Assembly: GCF_020178975.1 (NCBI RefSeq)
Contig: NZ_JAHXBU010000038.1
Location: 62,001-126,000 of the forward strand
Direction of reading: 5' to 3'
DNA length: 64,000 nucleotides
Source: Cesiribacter sp. SM1
GTDB lineage: Bacteria > Bacteroidota > Bacteroidia > Cytophagales > Cyclobacteriaceae
Made by a program: the position numbers and the translations under genes. Below, in pieces: positions 9,690 through 19,524 of this stretch. The notes under the pieces are model-generated. The model did not search any database. It was not told where the DNA came from and saw nothing but the letters and a program-made list of their open reading frames with translations. Every line of letters begins with the position of its first letter. The first letter of the stretch is position 1.

Positions 9690-10751
9690 ATGCTTAGCTT
9701 TGTAGGCCGGCGCTTGGGCTATGGTTTTCTTGTGTTGCTGGGCGTAGTGCTGGTAGTCTTCTTTCTCTTTCATGCCCTGCCCGGAGACCCTGTTTCTATG
9801 ATGGCCGGACAGCGCACTGATGTTGCTACACGTGAAGCCATTCAAAAGGAGCTTGGGCTGGATAAGCCCCTGGCTGAGCAGCTGAAGTTGTACATGAAAG
9901 ACCTCTCGCCCCTGGCTATTCACGAAAAGGGAGAAGAAGCCCAAAAAAAGTATAGCTACATTCCGCTTACATCAGTAGGAGAGGAAGAAGTGCTGGCGCT
10001 AAAAACGCCTTACTTGCGCAGGTCTTTTCAGAGCAATAAAGAGGTTTCTGAAATATTGCTGGAGAATGTTGAGAGCACACTTTGGCTGGCACTGGCTGCT
10101 ATGGCCTTTGCTACGGTGCTGGGTATAGTCTTTGGTGTGGTTGCTGCCCTTAAGCAGAATACCTTTGCCGATCATTTTATCATCACCACATCGGTGCTGG
10201 GTATATCGGTGCCCTCTTTTGTATCGGCCATTGTAATAGCAATGGTGTTTGGTTATTATCTAAGCGATTATACCGGGCTGAATCTTACGGGTCAGCTGTG
10301 GGTGAACCATCCTTTTTACGGACGCACCCTTCACATAGAAAATCTTATTTTGCCTGCTTTTACACTGGGACTTCGGCCACTGGCTATTATTACACAGTTA
10401 ACACGGAGCTCAATGCTGGAGGTGCTCTCGCAGGATTACATTCGCACCGCCCGGGCAAAAGGCCTGCGGTACTACAGGGTGATTGGTAAGCACGCACTAA
10501 AAAATGCCCTTAACCCGGTGCTAACGGCTGTATCGGGCTGGCTGGCATCTCTTATGGCGGGTGCGTTTTTTGTTGAGTTAATCTTTGACTGGAAGGGCCT
10601 TGGCTTTGTTACACTTAAAGCGGTGCAAAGCCTGGATTTTCCCGTTGTGATGGGCTCCACGCTCTTTATTGCTGCCATATTTGTAGTGGTAAACATATTT
10701 GTAGATGTTTTATATGCGGCTTTAGACCCGCGTGTTCGCCTGAATTCATGA
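9690..10751 (+). CDS. ABC transporter permease, DppB/OppB type
   Basis: 353 aa. Membrane helices lie near residues 10-30, 130-155, 165-195, 215-245, 285-305 and 320-345. N-terminal HALPGDP and the cytoplasmic EAA loop (DYIRTARAKGLRYYRVIGKHALKNAL) are characteristic of peptide/nickel permeases. A loop of about 60 residues after helix 1 carries the DKPLAEQLKLYMKD segment usual in this family. No second permease, ATPase or binding protein is adjacent, so its partners are encoded elsewhere. The following gene overlaps it by 4 nt (ATGA). Confidence 0.9.
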   Translation: MLSFVGRRLGYGFLVLLGVVLVVFFLFHALPGDPVSMMAGQRTDVATREAIQKELGLDKPLAEQLKLYMKDLSPLAIHEKGEEAQKKYSYIPLTSVGEEEVLALKTPYLRRSFQSNKEVSEILLENVESTLWLALAAMAFATVLGIVFGVVAALKQNTFADHFIITTSVLGISVPSFVSAIVIAMVFGYYLSDYTGLNLTGQLWVNHPFYGRTLHIENLILPAFTLGLRPLAIITQLTRSSMLEVLSQDYIRTARAKGLRYYRVIGKHALKNALNPVLTAVSGWLASLMAGAFFVELIFDWKGLGFVTLKAVQSLDFPVVMGSTLFIAAIFVVVNIFVDVLYAALDPRVRLNS

Positions 10752-11278
10752 GCAATAAGCCCCTAATTGTATTGCTTGGCATGCCTGGCAGCGGTAAAAC
10801 AACGCTGGGAAATGTATTGGCGCAAAAGCTGAATCTCTCCTTCAATGATCTGGATGTGCTGCTGGAGGAGCAGGAAGGCGCCACCATATCCCAGTTATTT
10901 GAAAGCAGGGGAGAGGCCTATTTCCGGCAGCAGGAGTCGGGGCTGCTGAAAGATGTGCTAAGCAGTACCAATGCCATGGTACTGGCTACAGGTGGCGGCA
11001 CTCCCTGTTTCTTTGATAATATGCAGTACATTAAACGGCTGGCGCAAAGTATATACCTCGAGGTGCCGTGGCCCCTGCTGGCCCAACGCCTTTCAGGGCA
11101 GCCCGGACAGCGGCCCTTGCTTACGGGGGTAAGTCTTGACTCGATGAGCCGGTCTCTTGAGGAAAAATTTGGCTGGAGAATCTTCTATTACCAGCAGGCC
11201 GATATAAAACTAAGTGTTAAAGAAGCCCAAACTGCAGAGGAGCTGGCCCTTCAGCTACTCCCCCTTCTGAATAAATAA
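10748..11278 (+). CDS. aroK: Shikimate kinase
   Basis: 176 aa. It phosphorylates shikimate at O3 in aromatic amino-acid synthesis. Walker A is GMPGSGKTT (residues 11-19), the shikimate-binding DLDVLLEEQEG follows (about 35-45), then FRQQE and the TGGGT motif (about 81-85). The lid region has GQRPLL. Its start overlaps the permease stop (ATGA), and it closes the operon, since a strong terminator follows directly. Confidence 0.95.
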   Translation: MSNKPLIVLLGMPGSGKTTLGNVLAQKLNLSFNDLDVLLEEQEGATISQLFESRGEAYFRQQESGLLKDVLSSTNAMVLATGGGTPCFFDNMQYIKRLAQSIYLEVPWPLLAQRLSGQPGQRPLLTGVSLDSMSRSLEEKFGWRIFYYQQADIKLSVKEAQTAEELALQLLPLLNK

Positions 11279-11310
11279 AAGAGCTACCCTGGGTTGGGCA
11301 GCTCTTTTGT
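11277..11310 (+). terminator. Rho-independent terminator
   Basis: A stem aaaagagct/agctctttt overlaps the aroK stop codon, with an inner CCC/GGG extension and a T run within the stem's 3' arm. It is A- and T-flanked, so it may work in both directions and also serve the convergent gene at 11334. Confidence 0.85.
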
Positions 11311-11333
11311 GTATACAGTAATTCTGAATTTCC

Positions 11334-12881
11334 TTAGAAGTTATATCCGAGGGTTAACATGGCTGAAGTAAGCCTGTTTTCAATATTAACAACAGGGGCC
11401 GCATCTTCCAGCTCGTATGGCTGGTAGGAAGAGTCGCGGCGCTGCTGACTTAAAGCAAGATCGGCAAAGAAACGCTGTACCCTTACCCCGGCACCAACAG
11501 AAAATGTATTGGTGCTGGCATCCGTCATCAGGTTAAAATTATATGGATTTGCCATATGCGCAAAGCCTGCTCTTAGGCGAAGAATGTTGTACCGTAGCTC
11601 GGCACCAAGCCTGTAGTTGATCACTGACTGGTAATCCTGCCTGATTGCATCGTTATCCGGGCCCATTACGCCGTAGTCGTCTGTGAGCCGTGCGTTGCTG
11701 TAATTAACATACTCTATGTCGGCAGTGAGGAATCCCCATTTTTCAACAAAGAAAGCAGCTCCCGCGGTTAGTCTGCCCGGCGTTTTAAGCCTGTAATCCC
11801 AGGTGTTTAACATTTGCCCCTGCTCACTGCTCTGGGTATCCCTGAAATAGGTGGTTAGGTTTAGCTGTTCATCTTCTGATATTTCATAGTGCGTGGGCGT
11901 CTGGTACGAAAGACCAATAGAAATAGCAGAGATTGGGCGCGCTATAATACCTAGTGTAGCATTGATGCCGCTGCCGGTGGTAAGGCGATCGGTTTCAAAT
12001 ACAAAGCGGTTGTTTGGTGCTTCGTCGGGGAAATCCTGGTAAAGCTGTTCCGGTACCACCTCCTGGTAGCGGGAAACAAAACGGTACTCCAGCGAGGTAA
12101 TGCCAATGCCACCACCAACATAGATCTTATCGGCAATATTGGCGCCGTATGCTAAATTAACCTGGCCTTGCGAGCCAGAGGTTTCAATCGCCTCACGCTG
12201 CATAATAGGATAGTCGGCATCGGGAAGTGGCTGCTCGGTGTCGTAATAATGATACAGGCTGCCATCTTCATTTTCGCCCTCATAGATGTCAATCAGGTAG
12301 GCATCGTAGGCAAGGCGGGTAAGCCCAACCGGATTTTCCAGAACATCTAAAGACTGAATGGTGCCAAGATCGAAAATATCTACAAAAGTATTTGTAGGGT
12401 TATTACCCTCAAAGGTTATGCGGTCGTGGAAGTTGTTTGTTTGCTGATAGGTAATGGCAAATGTATTACTCACCACGCCATTCCTGTCTTCTCCTTTTTT
12501 ATTCCAGTTAAAAGCAGCGCCAATGCTGCCTATGCCCAGCCTGCTGCGGTAGTCGTAGGTGCTGGGGGTATTGGATTGCTGTGTACCACCCGGAGGCAGG
12601 TAATAGGCATCGTTTACGCTGTTGTTAAATATTGGGCTAATGCTTAACTCCGAACGGTTGTAAAAACCCAGGCCTGCGGGGTTGCTGTAGGCAGAGCTTA
12701 TATCGCCCCCCAAGGCTACCTGTGCGCCGCCAATGCCTACAATACGGGCGGTGCCACCAGGGCTGTAACGGCTAAACCGCAGGGCATCATTGGAGTATCT
12801 GTAAGACTGTGCCTGGCCTTCAGTTGAAACAAAGAAGCAGCCGGCACTAAAAAATATAAGTGCTAAAATCTTTTTCATCAT
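11334..12881 (-). CDS. OmpP1/FadL-like outer-membrane protein
   Basis: 515 aa. It has a signal peptide (residues about 1-24, ending GQAQ). The first mature segment carries GTARIVGIGGAQVALGGDIS and SNPAGLGF, the N-terminal hallmark of FadL/OmpP1-type hydrophobic-compound porins. The rest is a long beta-barrel pattern with Tyr-rich turns and ends in an aromatic strand (ALTLGYNF-like). It is likely an outer-membrane transporter or barrel. Start: TTG at 12884 would add one residue, but the paired ATGs at 12881 and 12878 are more plausible. It lies 22 nt after the lipoprotein gene and is probably its operon partner. Confidence 0.8.
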   Translation of the reverse strand: MMKKILALIFFSAGCFFVSTEGQAQSYRYSNDALRFSRYSPGGTARIVGIGGAQVALGGDISSAYSNPAGLGFYNRSELSISPIFNNSVNDAYYLPPGGTQQSNTPSTYDYRSRLGIGSIGAAFNWNKKGEDRNGVVSNTFAITYQQTNNFHDRITFEGNNPTNTFVDIFDLGTIQSLDVLENPVGLTRLAYDAYLIDIYEGENEDGSLYHYYDTEQPLPDADYPIMQREAIETSGSQGQVNLAYGANIADKIYVGGGIGITSLEYRFVSRYQEVVPEQLYQDFPDEAPNNRFVFETDRLTTGSGINATLGIIARPISAISIGLSYQTPTHYEISEDEQLNLTTYFRDTQSSEQGQMLNTWDYRLKTPGRLTAGAAFFVEKWGFLTADIEYVNYSNARLTDDYGVMGPDNDAIRQDYQSVINYRLGAELRYNILRLRAGFAHMANPYNFNLMTDASTNTFSVGAGVRVQRFFADLALSQQRRDSSYQPYELEDAAPVVNIENRLTSAMLTLGYNF

Positions 12882-12903
12882 CAATCAGGTTAAAAAGGGT
12901 TAC

Positions 12904-14586
12904 TTAATTCCCTCTACGGCTACGAGAAGGAGCGTTATCGCTGCTGCGCGATGGGCTTGAACTGCCCGAAGTAGAGCGGCTGCTGCCTCCGTTGCTCATG
13001 GCTGGTGCCGGACGGCTTGATGGCGCAGGGCTGCTGTAGCTTCTTGAAGGGCTTGAGCTGCGCTCCGGAGCAGAGTAGCTGCGGTTGTAGTCGGTGTTAC
13101 GCTGTGTGCGGGCCGGAGTGCTGTAATTACGGTCTTGTATTGCCGAACGGGTAGCTCTTTCAGGAGCAGGTGAGCTGTACTGGCGGTCTTCTACACGGCG
13201 CTCAGGTCTTTGGGGCCTGGTGTAGCTGTTACGCTCCACTACTGCTTCATTTCTGCGCTCGGCAGGGGCTGCCTGCTCGCGGTTTTGAAGCGGGCTGGCT
13301 GCTACTTCCGGTCTTGAAACATCTGAAGAAGGGCGTTGTGCACGCCCCTCATTCAGATTGTTATCTTCCATGATGCTCATTGGTTCGCCACCACGGCCAC
13401 CTCTGCTACGTGAAGGAGCTGCGCCGCCGCCATTTCCGCGTGTAGGGGAAGATGGACGGGTCTGAGGCGTTGGTCTTGTCTGTGGAGTAGAAGGCCTTAC
13501 CTGTGGTCTGCTACGCTCTGCAGGCTGGCGCTGTGGCCTTGCCTCGTTAGTGCGGCTTGGTTCGGTACGTGGTGTACGCTGCGGGCGGGTAGTAGGCGTA
13601 GTTGTACGCTGGTTCCTTCCATCTGCTGGTACAGCACGTCCTCTGCCGCCTTCTGTGGCAGGTCTTACAGAGCGCTGGCTGCCATTAATAATGCCGCGGC
13701 TGCGGTCAGCATCGCTTTCAATACGCTGACGACGCTCTTCACGAAGTCCCTGGTTGTTAGCGGCACGTGAGCCTACGCCCATATCGGCAACTGCCATAGA
13801 GCGGCTTGCGCGCGGGCCATAGGTTACATTACGTCTGGCATTGTTGTCGCTGTTCACTACAACAACAGTGCTTGGGTAGTAGGCGCCCCAGTAGTTGCGG
13901 CGTCCGTAATAACCATCATAAAAGCCGTTGCGGTAGCCATGTGCATAAGGGTTTTGGTAGCCCCAGCCATTCCAGGCCCAGGCAGGACGATAAGCGTTGT
14001 AGTAGTAAGCGCTGCTTCCGCACCATGGATCCCAGAAAGGATCGCAAAAGGAGCCCCATGAGTTCCAGCCCATGCCGAAGCTTATAGAGAAGCCGCTACC
14101 CCAGCCCGGGCGGCCCCAGTAAGAGTTTCTGGCCCAAGGGCTTGCTGCATACCCGTAGGGGTCGTACATCCAGGGGTCATAAACAGGCCTGTTATTATAG
14201 TAATAGTTGTTGTAAACGTTTGTACCTGAGCCGGCAGTAGCTGCTTGCTCTTCGGTATAATATTCTTCTTCGTAATACTGTTCTTCAGATTCGGTACCAT
14301 AGGTAGCTGCTGCATCAGGATTTAGCTCCCGGGCAGCTTGTGTATCGTACTCATCGTAAGCATTTTTGCTGCGCTCGGCAGCGGCAGCTTCTCTTTGTTG
14401 TTGCTGTTCTAACTGTGCCTGCCTGCGGGCCTCCAGCCGGGCTTGTTCTGCTGCAATTTCCTTTTCGCGGTCCTGAGCAGTAAAATACATGTCGTCATAC
14501 TCCTGTTGGGCATACTGATTGTTGGAACAACCACTTATCAGCGTTACAGACAGCAGTAGGGATAGGGTATATGTGAGAGCTTTCAT
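12904..14586 (-). CDS. Low-complexity lipoprotein
   Basis: 560 aa. The signal peptide ends in the lipobox LISGC (Cys 20). A coiled-coil-like Glu/Gln/Arg/Ala segment follows (about 30-75), then a Tyr/Trp/Gly/Asn-rich block (about 105-245) with many YY and WG pairs. The long C-terminal half is rich in Arg, Ser, Pro, Gln and Thr, with repeated PQTRP and APSRS elements. Such basic disordered tails could bind cell-wall or polyanionic surfaces, but no function can be given. It is upstream of and probably co-transcribed with the FadL-like gene. Confidence 0.75.
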   Translation of the reverse strand: MKALTYTLSLLLSVTLISGCSNNQYAQQEYDDMYFTAQDREKEIAAEQARLEARRQAQLEQQQQREAAAAERSKNAYDEYDTQAARELNPDAAATYGTESEEQYYEEEYYTEEQAATAGSGTNVYNNYYYNNRPVYDPWMYDPYGYAASPWARNSYWGRPGWGSGFSISFGMGWNSWGSFCDPFWDPWCGSSAYYYNAYRPAWAWNGWGYQNPYAHGYRNGFYDGYYGRRNYWGAYYPSTVVVVNSDNNARRNVTYGPRASRSMAVADMGVGSRAANNQGLREERRQRIESDADRSRGIINGSQRSVRPATEGGRGRAVPADGRNQRTTTPTTRPQRTPRTEPSRTNEARPQRQPAERSRPQVRPSTPQTRPTPQTRPSSPTRGNGGGAAPSRSRGGRGGEPMSIMEDNNLNEGRAQRPSSDVSRPEVAASPLQNREQAAPAERRNEAVVERNSYTRPQRPERRVEDRQYSSPAPERATRSAIQDRNYSTPARTQRNTDYNRSYSAPERSSSPSRSYSSPAPSSRPAPAMSNGGSSRSTSGSSSPSRSSDNAPSRSRRGN

Positions 14587-14662
14587 AGGTTTGCCGTTAA
14601 AATTGTCCTTAATTTACTAAACGTGCTTCATATAAAAATAGATATTTGCCCCGGCAACTAAC

Positions 14663-14670
14663 TATATTTG
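14663..14670 (+). promoter_or_regulatory. -7 promoter box before proS
   Basis: TATATTTG matches TAnnTTTG exactly, 51 nt before the proS start. A TTTG lies at 14645-14648, but the spacing of 14 nt is short, so the -33 element is uncertain. Confidence 0.45.
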
Positions 14671-14721
14671 CTAGTCTTAGAACTAAATTTAATACAACAA
14701 TAATCATACCAATACAAGTTC

Positions 14722-16212
14722 ATGAGCAAGGCTATTCCAAAAAGAAGCGAAGATTATTCCCTTTGGTACAATGAATTGGTAAAACGGGCCGATCTAGCAG
14801 AGAACTCCGGAGTGCGGGGCTGTATGGTAATCAAGCCCTACGGTTTTGGTATTTGGGAGGCCATGCGCGATCAGCTCGATCGGATGTTCAAGCAAACAGG
14901 CCACGTAAACGCATACTTTCCGCTCTTCATTCCAAAGTCATACTTAAGCCGCGAAGCAAGTCACGTAGAGGGTTTCGCCAAGGAGTGTGCTGTTGTAACA
15001 CACTACCGTTTAAAGAACGCAGAAGATGGCAGTGGGGTTATTGTTGACCCAGAAGCAAAACTGGAAGAAGAGCTTATTGTTCGGCCAACTTCTGAAACTG
15101 TTATCTGGAGCACCTACAAAAACTGGATACAGTCGTACCGCGATCTGCCCCTGCTCATTAACCAGTGGGCTAACGTGGTGCGCTGGGAAATGCGTACAAG
15201 GCTCTTTTTGCGTACAGCCGAATTTTTATGGCAGGAGGGGCACACCGCTCATGCTACAGCACAGGAGGCCATAGCAGAAACCCGTCAGATGCTGGATATT
15301 TATGCGCGTTTTGCTGAAGAATGGATGGCTATGCCGGTAATCAGGGGGGTGAAAACCGAAAGCGAGCGCTTTGCCGGTGCAGAAGATACCTATTGCATAG
15401 AAGCACTGATGCAGGATGGTAAAGCCCTGCAAGCAGGTACAAGCCATTTCCTGGGCCAGAATTTTGCCAAAGCATTTGATGTAAAGTTTGCAACCAAGGA
15501 AGGGGGGCTGGAACTGGTATGGGGAACCTCATGGGGTGTTAGCACCCGCCTGATGGGAGCGCTCATCATGGCACATTCCGACGACCAGGGGCTGGTGCTG
15601 CCACCAAAGCTGGCTTCTACCCAGGTGGTAATTGTGCCTATCTATAAGGGAGAAGAGCAGCTGCAGCTTATTGGCGAAAAAGTAGCAGAAATAAAAAGCG
15701 CGCTGCTGGCTAAAGGCATCAGCATGCGTTACGATGATCGTGATACTGAACGCCCGGGCTTTAAATTTGCCGAATGGGAATTAAAAGGGGTGCCTGTGCG
15801 CCTGGCGATTGGTCCTAAAGACATGGAAAAAGGTACGGTAGAGGTTGCCCGCCGCGATACCGGTGAGAAAACAGTGGTTGCGCTAGATGAAAACCTCCCG
15901 GATTATATTGAGCAGCTATTGGCTGACATTCAGCAGAGCATATACCAGAAAGCACTTAAGTTCCGCCAGGAGAATACCCATGTGGTAAACAGCTGGGATG
16001 AGTTTAAGCAGGTGCTTGATGATAAAGGCGGCTTTCTGCTTGCCCACTGGGATGGCACTGCCGAAACAGAAGAAAAGATTAAGGAAGAGACCAAAGCGAC
16101 TATTCGCTGCATTCCGCTGGCAGGCCAGCTCGATGCTGTTGAAGAAGAAGGTGTATGCGTTTATACCGGTAAACCATCGCGGCAGCGCGTGGTATTTGCC
16201 CGGGCATATTAA
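14722..16212 (+). CDS. proS: Prolyl-tRNA synthetase, archaeal/eukaryotic-like (ProS type 3)
   Basis: 496 aa class II aminoacyl-tRNA synthetase charging tRNA-Pro. It has the short form without the bacterial editing insertion. Motif 2 lies in [24 protein letters not shown] (about 155-178), ATP-contact residues in RPTSET (about 118-123), and motif 3 in [28 protein letters not shown]. The anticodon-binding domain (about 290-390) and the C-terminal zinc-like domain follow. This type is normal in Bacteroidetes. It is a single gene with its own promoter and terminator. Confidence 0.97.
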   Translation: MSKAIPKRSEDYSLWYNELVKRADLAENSGVRGCMVIKPYGFGIWEAMRDQLDRMFKQTGHVNAYFPLFIPKSYLSREASHVEGFAKECAVVTHYRLKNAEDGSGVIVDPEAKLEEELIVRPTSETVIWSTYKNWIQSYRDLPLLINQWANVVRWEMRTRLFLRTAEFLWQEGHTAHATAQEAIAETRQMLDIYARFAEEWMAMPVIRGVKTESERFAGAEDTYCIEALMQDGKALQAGTSHFLGQNFAKAFDVKFATKEGGLELVWGTSWGVSTRLMGALIMAHSDDQGLVLPPKLASTQVVIVPIYKGEEQLQLIGEKVAEIKSALLAKGISMRYDDRDTERPGFKFAEWELKGVPVRLAIGPKDMEKGTVEVARRDTGEKTVVALDENLPDYIEQLLADIQQSIYQKALKFRQENTHVVNSWDEFKQVLDDKGGFLLAHWDGTAETEEKIKEETKATIRCIPLAGQLDAVEEEGVCVYTGKPSRQRVVFARAY

Positions 16213-16233
16213 TTTTTCATAATCCTGATAAGT

Positions 16234-16258
16234 AAGCCAGCCTTTGCTGGCTTTTTTG
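16234..16258 (+). terminator. Rho-independent terminator of proS
   Basis: The stem aagccagc/gctggctt with loop cttt is followed by TTTT, 21 nt after the proS stop codon. Confidence 0.9.
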
Positions 16259-16287
16259 CTGAGATAGCATGGGATTATCCGCCGCTT

Positions 16288-16318
16288 TTTGGGTTTTAAC
16301 GTTAGAACTGTATCTTTC
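16288..16318 (+). promoter_or_regulatory. Bacteroidetes promoter of the NfeD–floA operon
   Basis: TTTG at 16288-16291, exactly 19 nt of spacer, then TATCTTTC at 16311-16318 (7 of 8 to TAnnTTTG). The NfeD start follows at 16342. Confidence 0.65.
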
Positions 16319-16341
16319 AGATTAATTACCCAAGAAGCGGT

Positions 16342-16818
16342 ATGCTTACCCTCATAGCTATTATAGTGCTGATACTGCTGGGCCTGGCCCTGCTGGTGGC
16401 AGAAGTTATCTTTATTCCGGGTACCACCCTTGTTGGTATTTTAGGTGTTGCTTTTGCAGGCCTGGGGGTGTTTCTGGGCTTTAGCGCCTATGGAGCCGAA
16501 GTTGGCCTGTGGCTGTTGATAGGCACCTCTATTGCTGCAATTGCCAGTGTGCTGCTGTCGATAAGGAACAAATCATGGCAAAACTTCTCACTCGATAAAT
16601 CAATAAACAGCAGGGTGAATGAAGATGATGTAATGGTGCAGGTAGGCGCCAGGGGAGTAACAGTTTCTAATCTTAGGCCTTCAGGCAATGCAGAGTTCAA
16701 TGGAGTGGTGTATGAAGTACGCTCTCATGGACAGCACCTGGAGGTAGGTACACCGGTTCGGGTGAGCAGGGTAGAAGACCGAACCATATTTGTAGAACCT
16801 TTAACGATTTATCAATAG
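16342..16818 (+). CDS. NfeD-family membrane protein
   Basis: 158 aa. It has two to three N-terminal membrane helices (about 4-75) and a C-terminal soluble OB-fold domain (about 95-155) with the NfeD pattern [20 protein letters not shown] and a terminal IFVEPL strand. NfeD proteins partner flotillin-like proteins in membrane-domain organisation. The floA gene begins 1 nt after this stop, which supports that partnership. It lacks the ClpP-like protease domain of long NfeD forms. Confidence 0.9.
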   Translation: MLTLIAIIVLILLGLALLVAEVIFIPGTTLVGILGVAFAGLGVFLGFSAYGAEVGLWLLIGTSIAAIASVLLSIRNKSWQNFSLDKSINSRVNEDDVMVQVGARGVTVSNLRPSGNAEFNGVVYEVRSHGQHLEVGTPVRVSRVEDRTIFVEPLTIYQ

Positions 16819-16819
16819 C

Positions 16820-17827
16820 ATGGAAAATTTAGCGCTGGTGTTTGTGATCATAGCCATTGTGGTGGCCATTATGATCTTTTTCTATTTTGTGCCCATTAAT
16901 CTCTGGATTACGGCACGCTTTTCAGGTGTTAGAATTAACCTGTTTGAGCTTGTTTTCATGCGTATCCGTAAAGTATCGCCCCGCCTGATTGTTGAATCGC
17001 TGATTACAGCACAGAAAGCCGGCCTGAGCGAGATTACTTCCAGTGAGCTGGAAACCCACTACCTGGCTGGTGGTAATGTGCCTACGGTCATCAAAGCACT
17101 TATTTCTGCCGATAAAGCAAACATCAGGTTAACCTTCAAGCAGGCCACGGCCATTGACCTGGCTGGTCGTGATGTGTTTGAGGCGGTGCAGATTTCAGTA
17201 AATCCTAAAGTGATCAATACCCCCTCGGTGGCTGCCGTAGCGCAGGATGGTATTCAGCTGGTGGCAAAGGCGCGGGTAACCGTGCGGGCCAATATTGCGC
17301 AGCTGGTGGGTGGTGCCGGCGAAGAAACCATTTTAGCCCGGGTAGGTGAGGGTATCGTGACCTCCATCGGTTCTGCTACCTCGCATAAAGCAGTGCTGGA
17401 AAATCCTGATAAAATAAGCCAGCTGGTGCTGCAGCGCGGTTTGGATGCAGGAACTGCCTTCGAGATTCTTTCTATCGACATTGCCGATATAGACGTGGGT
17501 ACCAACATAGGTGCCAAGCTGCAGATAGATCAGGCCAATGCCGACCTTAAAGTAGCGGAAGCCAGGGCAGAAGAACGCCGGGCAATGGCCGTAGCCCATG
17601 AACAGGAGATGAAGGCGAAGTCGCAGGAAGCAAGAGCTAATGTGATCCAGGCTGAAGCTGAAGTGCCGCTTGCCATGGCCGAAGCTTTCAGAAACGGAAA
17701 CTTAGGTATTATGGATTACTACAAAATGCAGAACATCCAGGCCGATACCGGTATGCGCCAGAGCATCAGTGGTGAAGGACAGGAAGGTACCGGAGAAATA
17801 GGTCGCAGGCATGAAGATGACGAGTAG
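16820..17827 (+). CDS. floA: Flotillin-like protein FloA (UPF0365)
   Basis: 335 aa. One N-terminal membrane helix (about 4-27) is followed by a PHB/SPFH-type domain ([20 protein letters not shown], then [25 protein letters not shown]) and a long Ala/Glu-rich coiled coil (about 235-300, [20 protein letters not shown]). Flotillins scaffold membrane microdomains. The C-terminal tail is Gly/Glu-rich and polar. It is encoded directly after NfeD in one operon, the standard arrangement. Confidence 0.95.
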   Translation: MENLALVFVIIAIVVAIMIFFYFVPINLWITARFSGVRINLFELVFMRIRKVSPRLIVESLITAQKAGLSEITSSELETHYLAGGNVPTVIKALISADKANIRLTFKQATAIDLAGRDVFEAVQISVNPKVINTPSVAAVAQDGIQLVAKARVTVRANIAQLVGGAGEETILARVGEGIVTSIGSATSHKAVLENPDKISQLVLQRGLDAGTAFEILSIDIADIDVGTNIGAKLQIDQANADLKVAEARAEERRAMAVAHEQEMKAKSQEARANVIQAEAEVPLAMAEAFRNGNLGIMDYYKMQNIQADTGMRQSISGEGQEGTGEIGRRHEDDE

Positions 17828-17864
17828 GGGAAGAAGATAGAAGATAGAAGATAGAATTATGAGC

Positions 17865-17895
17865 GGCTGCCCAGACAGGCAGCCTTTCCTTTTTC
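17865..17895 (+). terminator. Rho-independent terminator of floA
   Basis: A perfect 7-bp stem ggctgcc/ggcagcc with loop cagaca is followed by a pyrimidine tract containing five T. Confidence 0.8.
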
Positions 17896-18079
17896 ATTGT
17901 CTTGCCCACTTCCTTTGCATGGAAGCCTTGCAAAAGGCTCTTGGGTTGTTTTTAGATTTATCCATGCATGTGTCAAACATGGAGGCTTGACGAATGTTGC
18001 CACCCGTCGGGAGGCGGACGCGGTAGTAACAGCGCAGCGTGCACCTGGGTGATTTTGGCTGGAGTAGCAGTGGAGGAAA

Positions 18080-18116
18080 GAATAAAAAAGAAGAGGCTGC
18101 CATTAAGTGGAGCCTC
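18080..18116 (-). terminator. Terminator of the thiolase gene
   Basis: Read on the minus strand, gaggct-cca/tgg-c-agcctc forms a stem with one bulge, followed by a T-rich run (ttcttttttattc). It lies 43 nt after the thiolase stop. Confidence 0.7.
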
Positions 18117-18158
18117 TCTCATTTCTAACATCTATTTTCTATTCTCTATCTTCTGACT

Positions 18159-19337
18159 TCAAACCCTTTCCAGAATAATGGCAGAGGCGCCACCACCGCC
18201 GTTACAGATACCGGCTGCACCAAACTGGGCATCACGCTGGTTGAGTACTGAAATAAGGGTTGTCATGATGCGGGCACCGCTGGCGCCCAGTGGGTGGCCA
18301 AGGGCTACAGCACCACCAAATACATTTACTTTATCTGCATCGAGCTCAAGCTTTTGGATGTTGGCCAGGGCCACTGCTGCAAAAGCCTCGTTGATCTCAA
18401 AGTAGTCGATCTCGTTTTTGCCTAAACCGGCCATTTTAAGCGCATTTGGTATGGCCAGGGCAGGAGAGGTGGTAAACCAGATAGGATCTTGTGCAGCATC
18501 GCCAAAACCGCGAATCTTGGCCAGTGGCTTTATGCCCATGGCATCGGCTTTCTCTTTGCTCATGAGCACCATGGCTGCAGCCCCATCATTGATGGTAGAA
18601 GCATTGGCGGCTGTAACAGTACCCTCTTTAGAAAACACAGGCTTCAGTCCCGGAATTTTATCGAAGTGAACGTTGGTGAACTCCTCATCCTTGTCCATGA
18701 TGACCGGTTCACCTCTGCGCTGAGGAATTTCCACAGGAATTACCTCATCTTTGAAATAGCCCTTCTCCCACGATTCGGCAGCTCTCTTATAAGACTTGAT
18801 GGCGTACTCGTCCTGTGCCTCACGGCTGATGCACATTTCCTTAGCCGTATTATCGGCGCAGTTGCCCATTGGGAATTTATAGTACACTTCAAACAGCCCA
18901 TCCTTTGCCAGGCCGTCTACCAGCTCTCCATTGCCGTACTTGTAGCCCCAGCGTGCATTAGGCACATAGAAAGGGATGTTGCTCATGCTTTCCATGCCGC
19001 CTACCACAACTACATCGTTTTGGCCCAGCATGATGGATTGGGCGCCAAACATGGCTGCTTTCATACCACTGGAACAAACCTTGTTAATAGTGGTGCAGGG
19101 AACATTGTAACCCAAGCCGGCACCCACCGCAGCCTGTCGGGCTGGTGCCTGTCCCAGGTTTGCAGAAACCACGTTACCCATCATCACTTCATCTACATCT
19201 TTGGCCTCTACGCCAACCTTTTGCAGTGCAGACTTAATGGCAATAGAGCCAAGTTCTGTTGCCGACATGCCTGCAAGCTTGCCGCCAAAACTGCCTATAG
19301 GTGTGCGAACGGCCGATACGATATACACTTCTTTCAT
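18159..19337 (-). CDS. Acetyl-CoA C-acyltransferase (thiolase)
   Basis: 392 aa. It condenses or cleaves acyl-CoA and acetyl-CoA. The nucleophilic Cys88 lies in KVCSSGMKA, His in [10 protein letters not shown]-flanked region and [10 protein letters not shown], and the second active Cys in [10 protein letters not shown] near the C-terminus. Full family length. It could act in fatty-acid oxidation, ketone-body or acetoacetyl-CoA metabolism; no pathway neighbour decides this. It is a single gene with its own terminator, and the upstream gene also ends in a terminator. Confidence 0.95.
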   Translation of the reverse strand: MKEVYIVSAVRTPIGSFGGKLAGMSATELGSIAIKSALQKVGVEAKDVDEVMMGNVVSANLGQAPARQAAVGAGLGYNVPCTTINKVCSSGMKAAMFGAQSIMLGQNDVVVVGGMESMSNIPFYVPNARWGYKYGNGELVDGLAKDGLFEVYYKFPMGNCADNTAKEMCISREAQDEYAIKSYKRAAESWEKGYFKDEVIPVEIPQRRGEPVIMDKDEEFTNVHFDKIPGLKPVFSKEGTVTAANASTINDGAAAMVLMSKEKADAMGIKPLAKIRGFGDAAQDPIWFTTSPALAIPNALKMAGLGKNEIDYFEINEAFAAVALANIQKLELDADKVNVFGGAVALGHPLGASGARIMTTLISVLNQRDAQFGAAGICNGGGGASAIILERV

Positions 19338-19458
19338 TGCTAAAATAATTTTTTGGTTAGATGGCCCCTGTTAACAGGCGGGGCATTTGTTTTCCAGGGC
19401 GGTTAAAAAATACTGATAGATAAAAAACTGATCAAATTTATCGAAAAAGGGGCTGATA

Positions 19459-19500
19459 AACAAAAAGCCGGCACCGGGAAAATGCCCTGGCACCGGCTTT
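19459..19500 (-). terminator. Terminator of the bat-type operon
   Basis: A long GC-rich hairpin (aaagccgg/ccggcttt outer arms with inner CCGGG/CCCTGG pairing) lies 25 nt after the last TPR gene stop. On the minus strand it is followed by TTTTTG. Confidence 0.85.
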
Positions 19501-19524
19501 AAAACGTTTGCGATAGTGTTTGTC

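Larger units (their letters stand above)
17831..18157. repeat. Intergenic block with imperfect terminal inverted repeats
   Basis: Between floA and the convergent thiolase gene lie about 320 nt that are too long for terminators alone. The left end carries three tandem copies of agatagaag-type units (17835-17855). The right end (18127-18150) reads, on the other strand, agaagatagagaatagaa, matching the left unit at 16 of 18 bases. The interior is GC-rich and holds two terminators and no convincing gene; one minus-strand open stretch (17894-18103) looks like chance coding. It may be an interspersed repeat or a small non-autonomous element. Confidence 0.4.

Noticed and set aside
12904-14586. Repeat-rich low-complexity stretch as a CRISPR or tandem-repeat locus
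   Set aside because: There are no regular repeat-spacer units; the repeats are codon-level low complexity inside one lipoprotein frame. No CRISPR array was found in the window.
18489-19343. A 284-codon plus-strand open frame opposite the thiolase gene
   Set aside because: It mirrors a complete thiolase with all catalytic motifs on the other strand; its translation is Cys/His-rich and has no family features.
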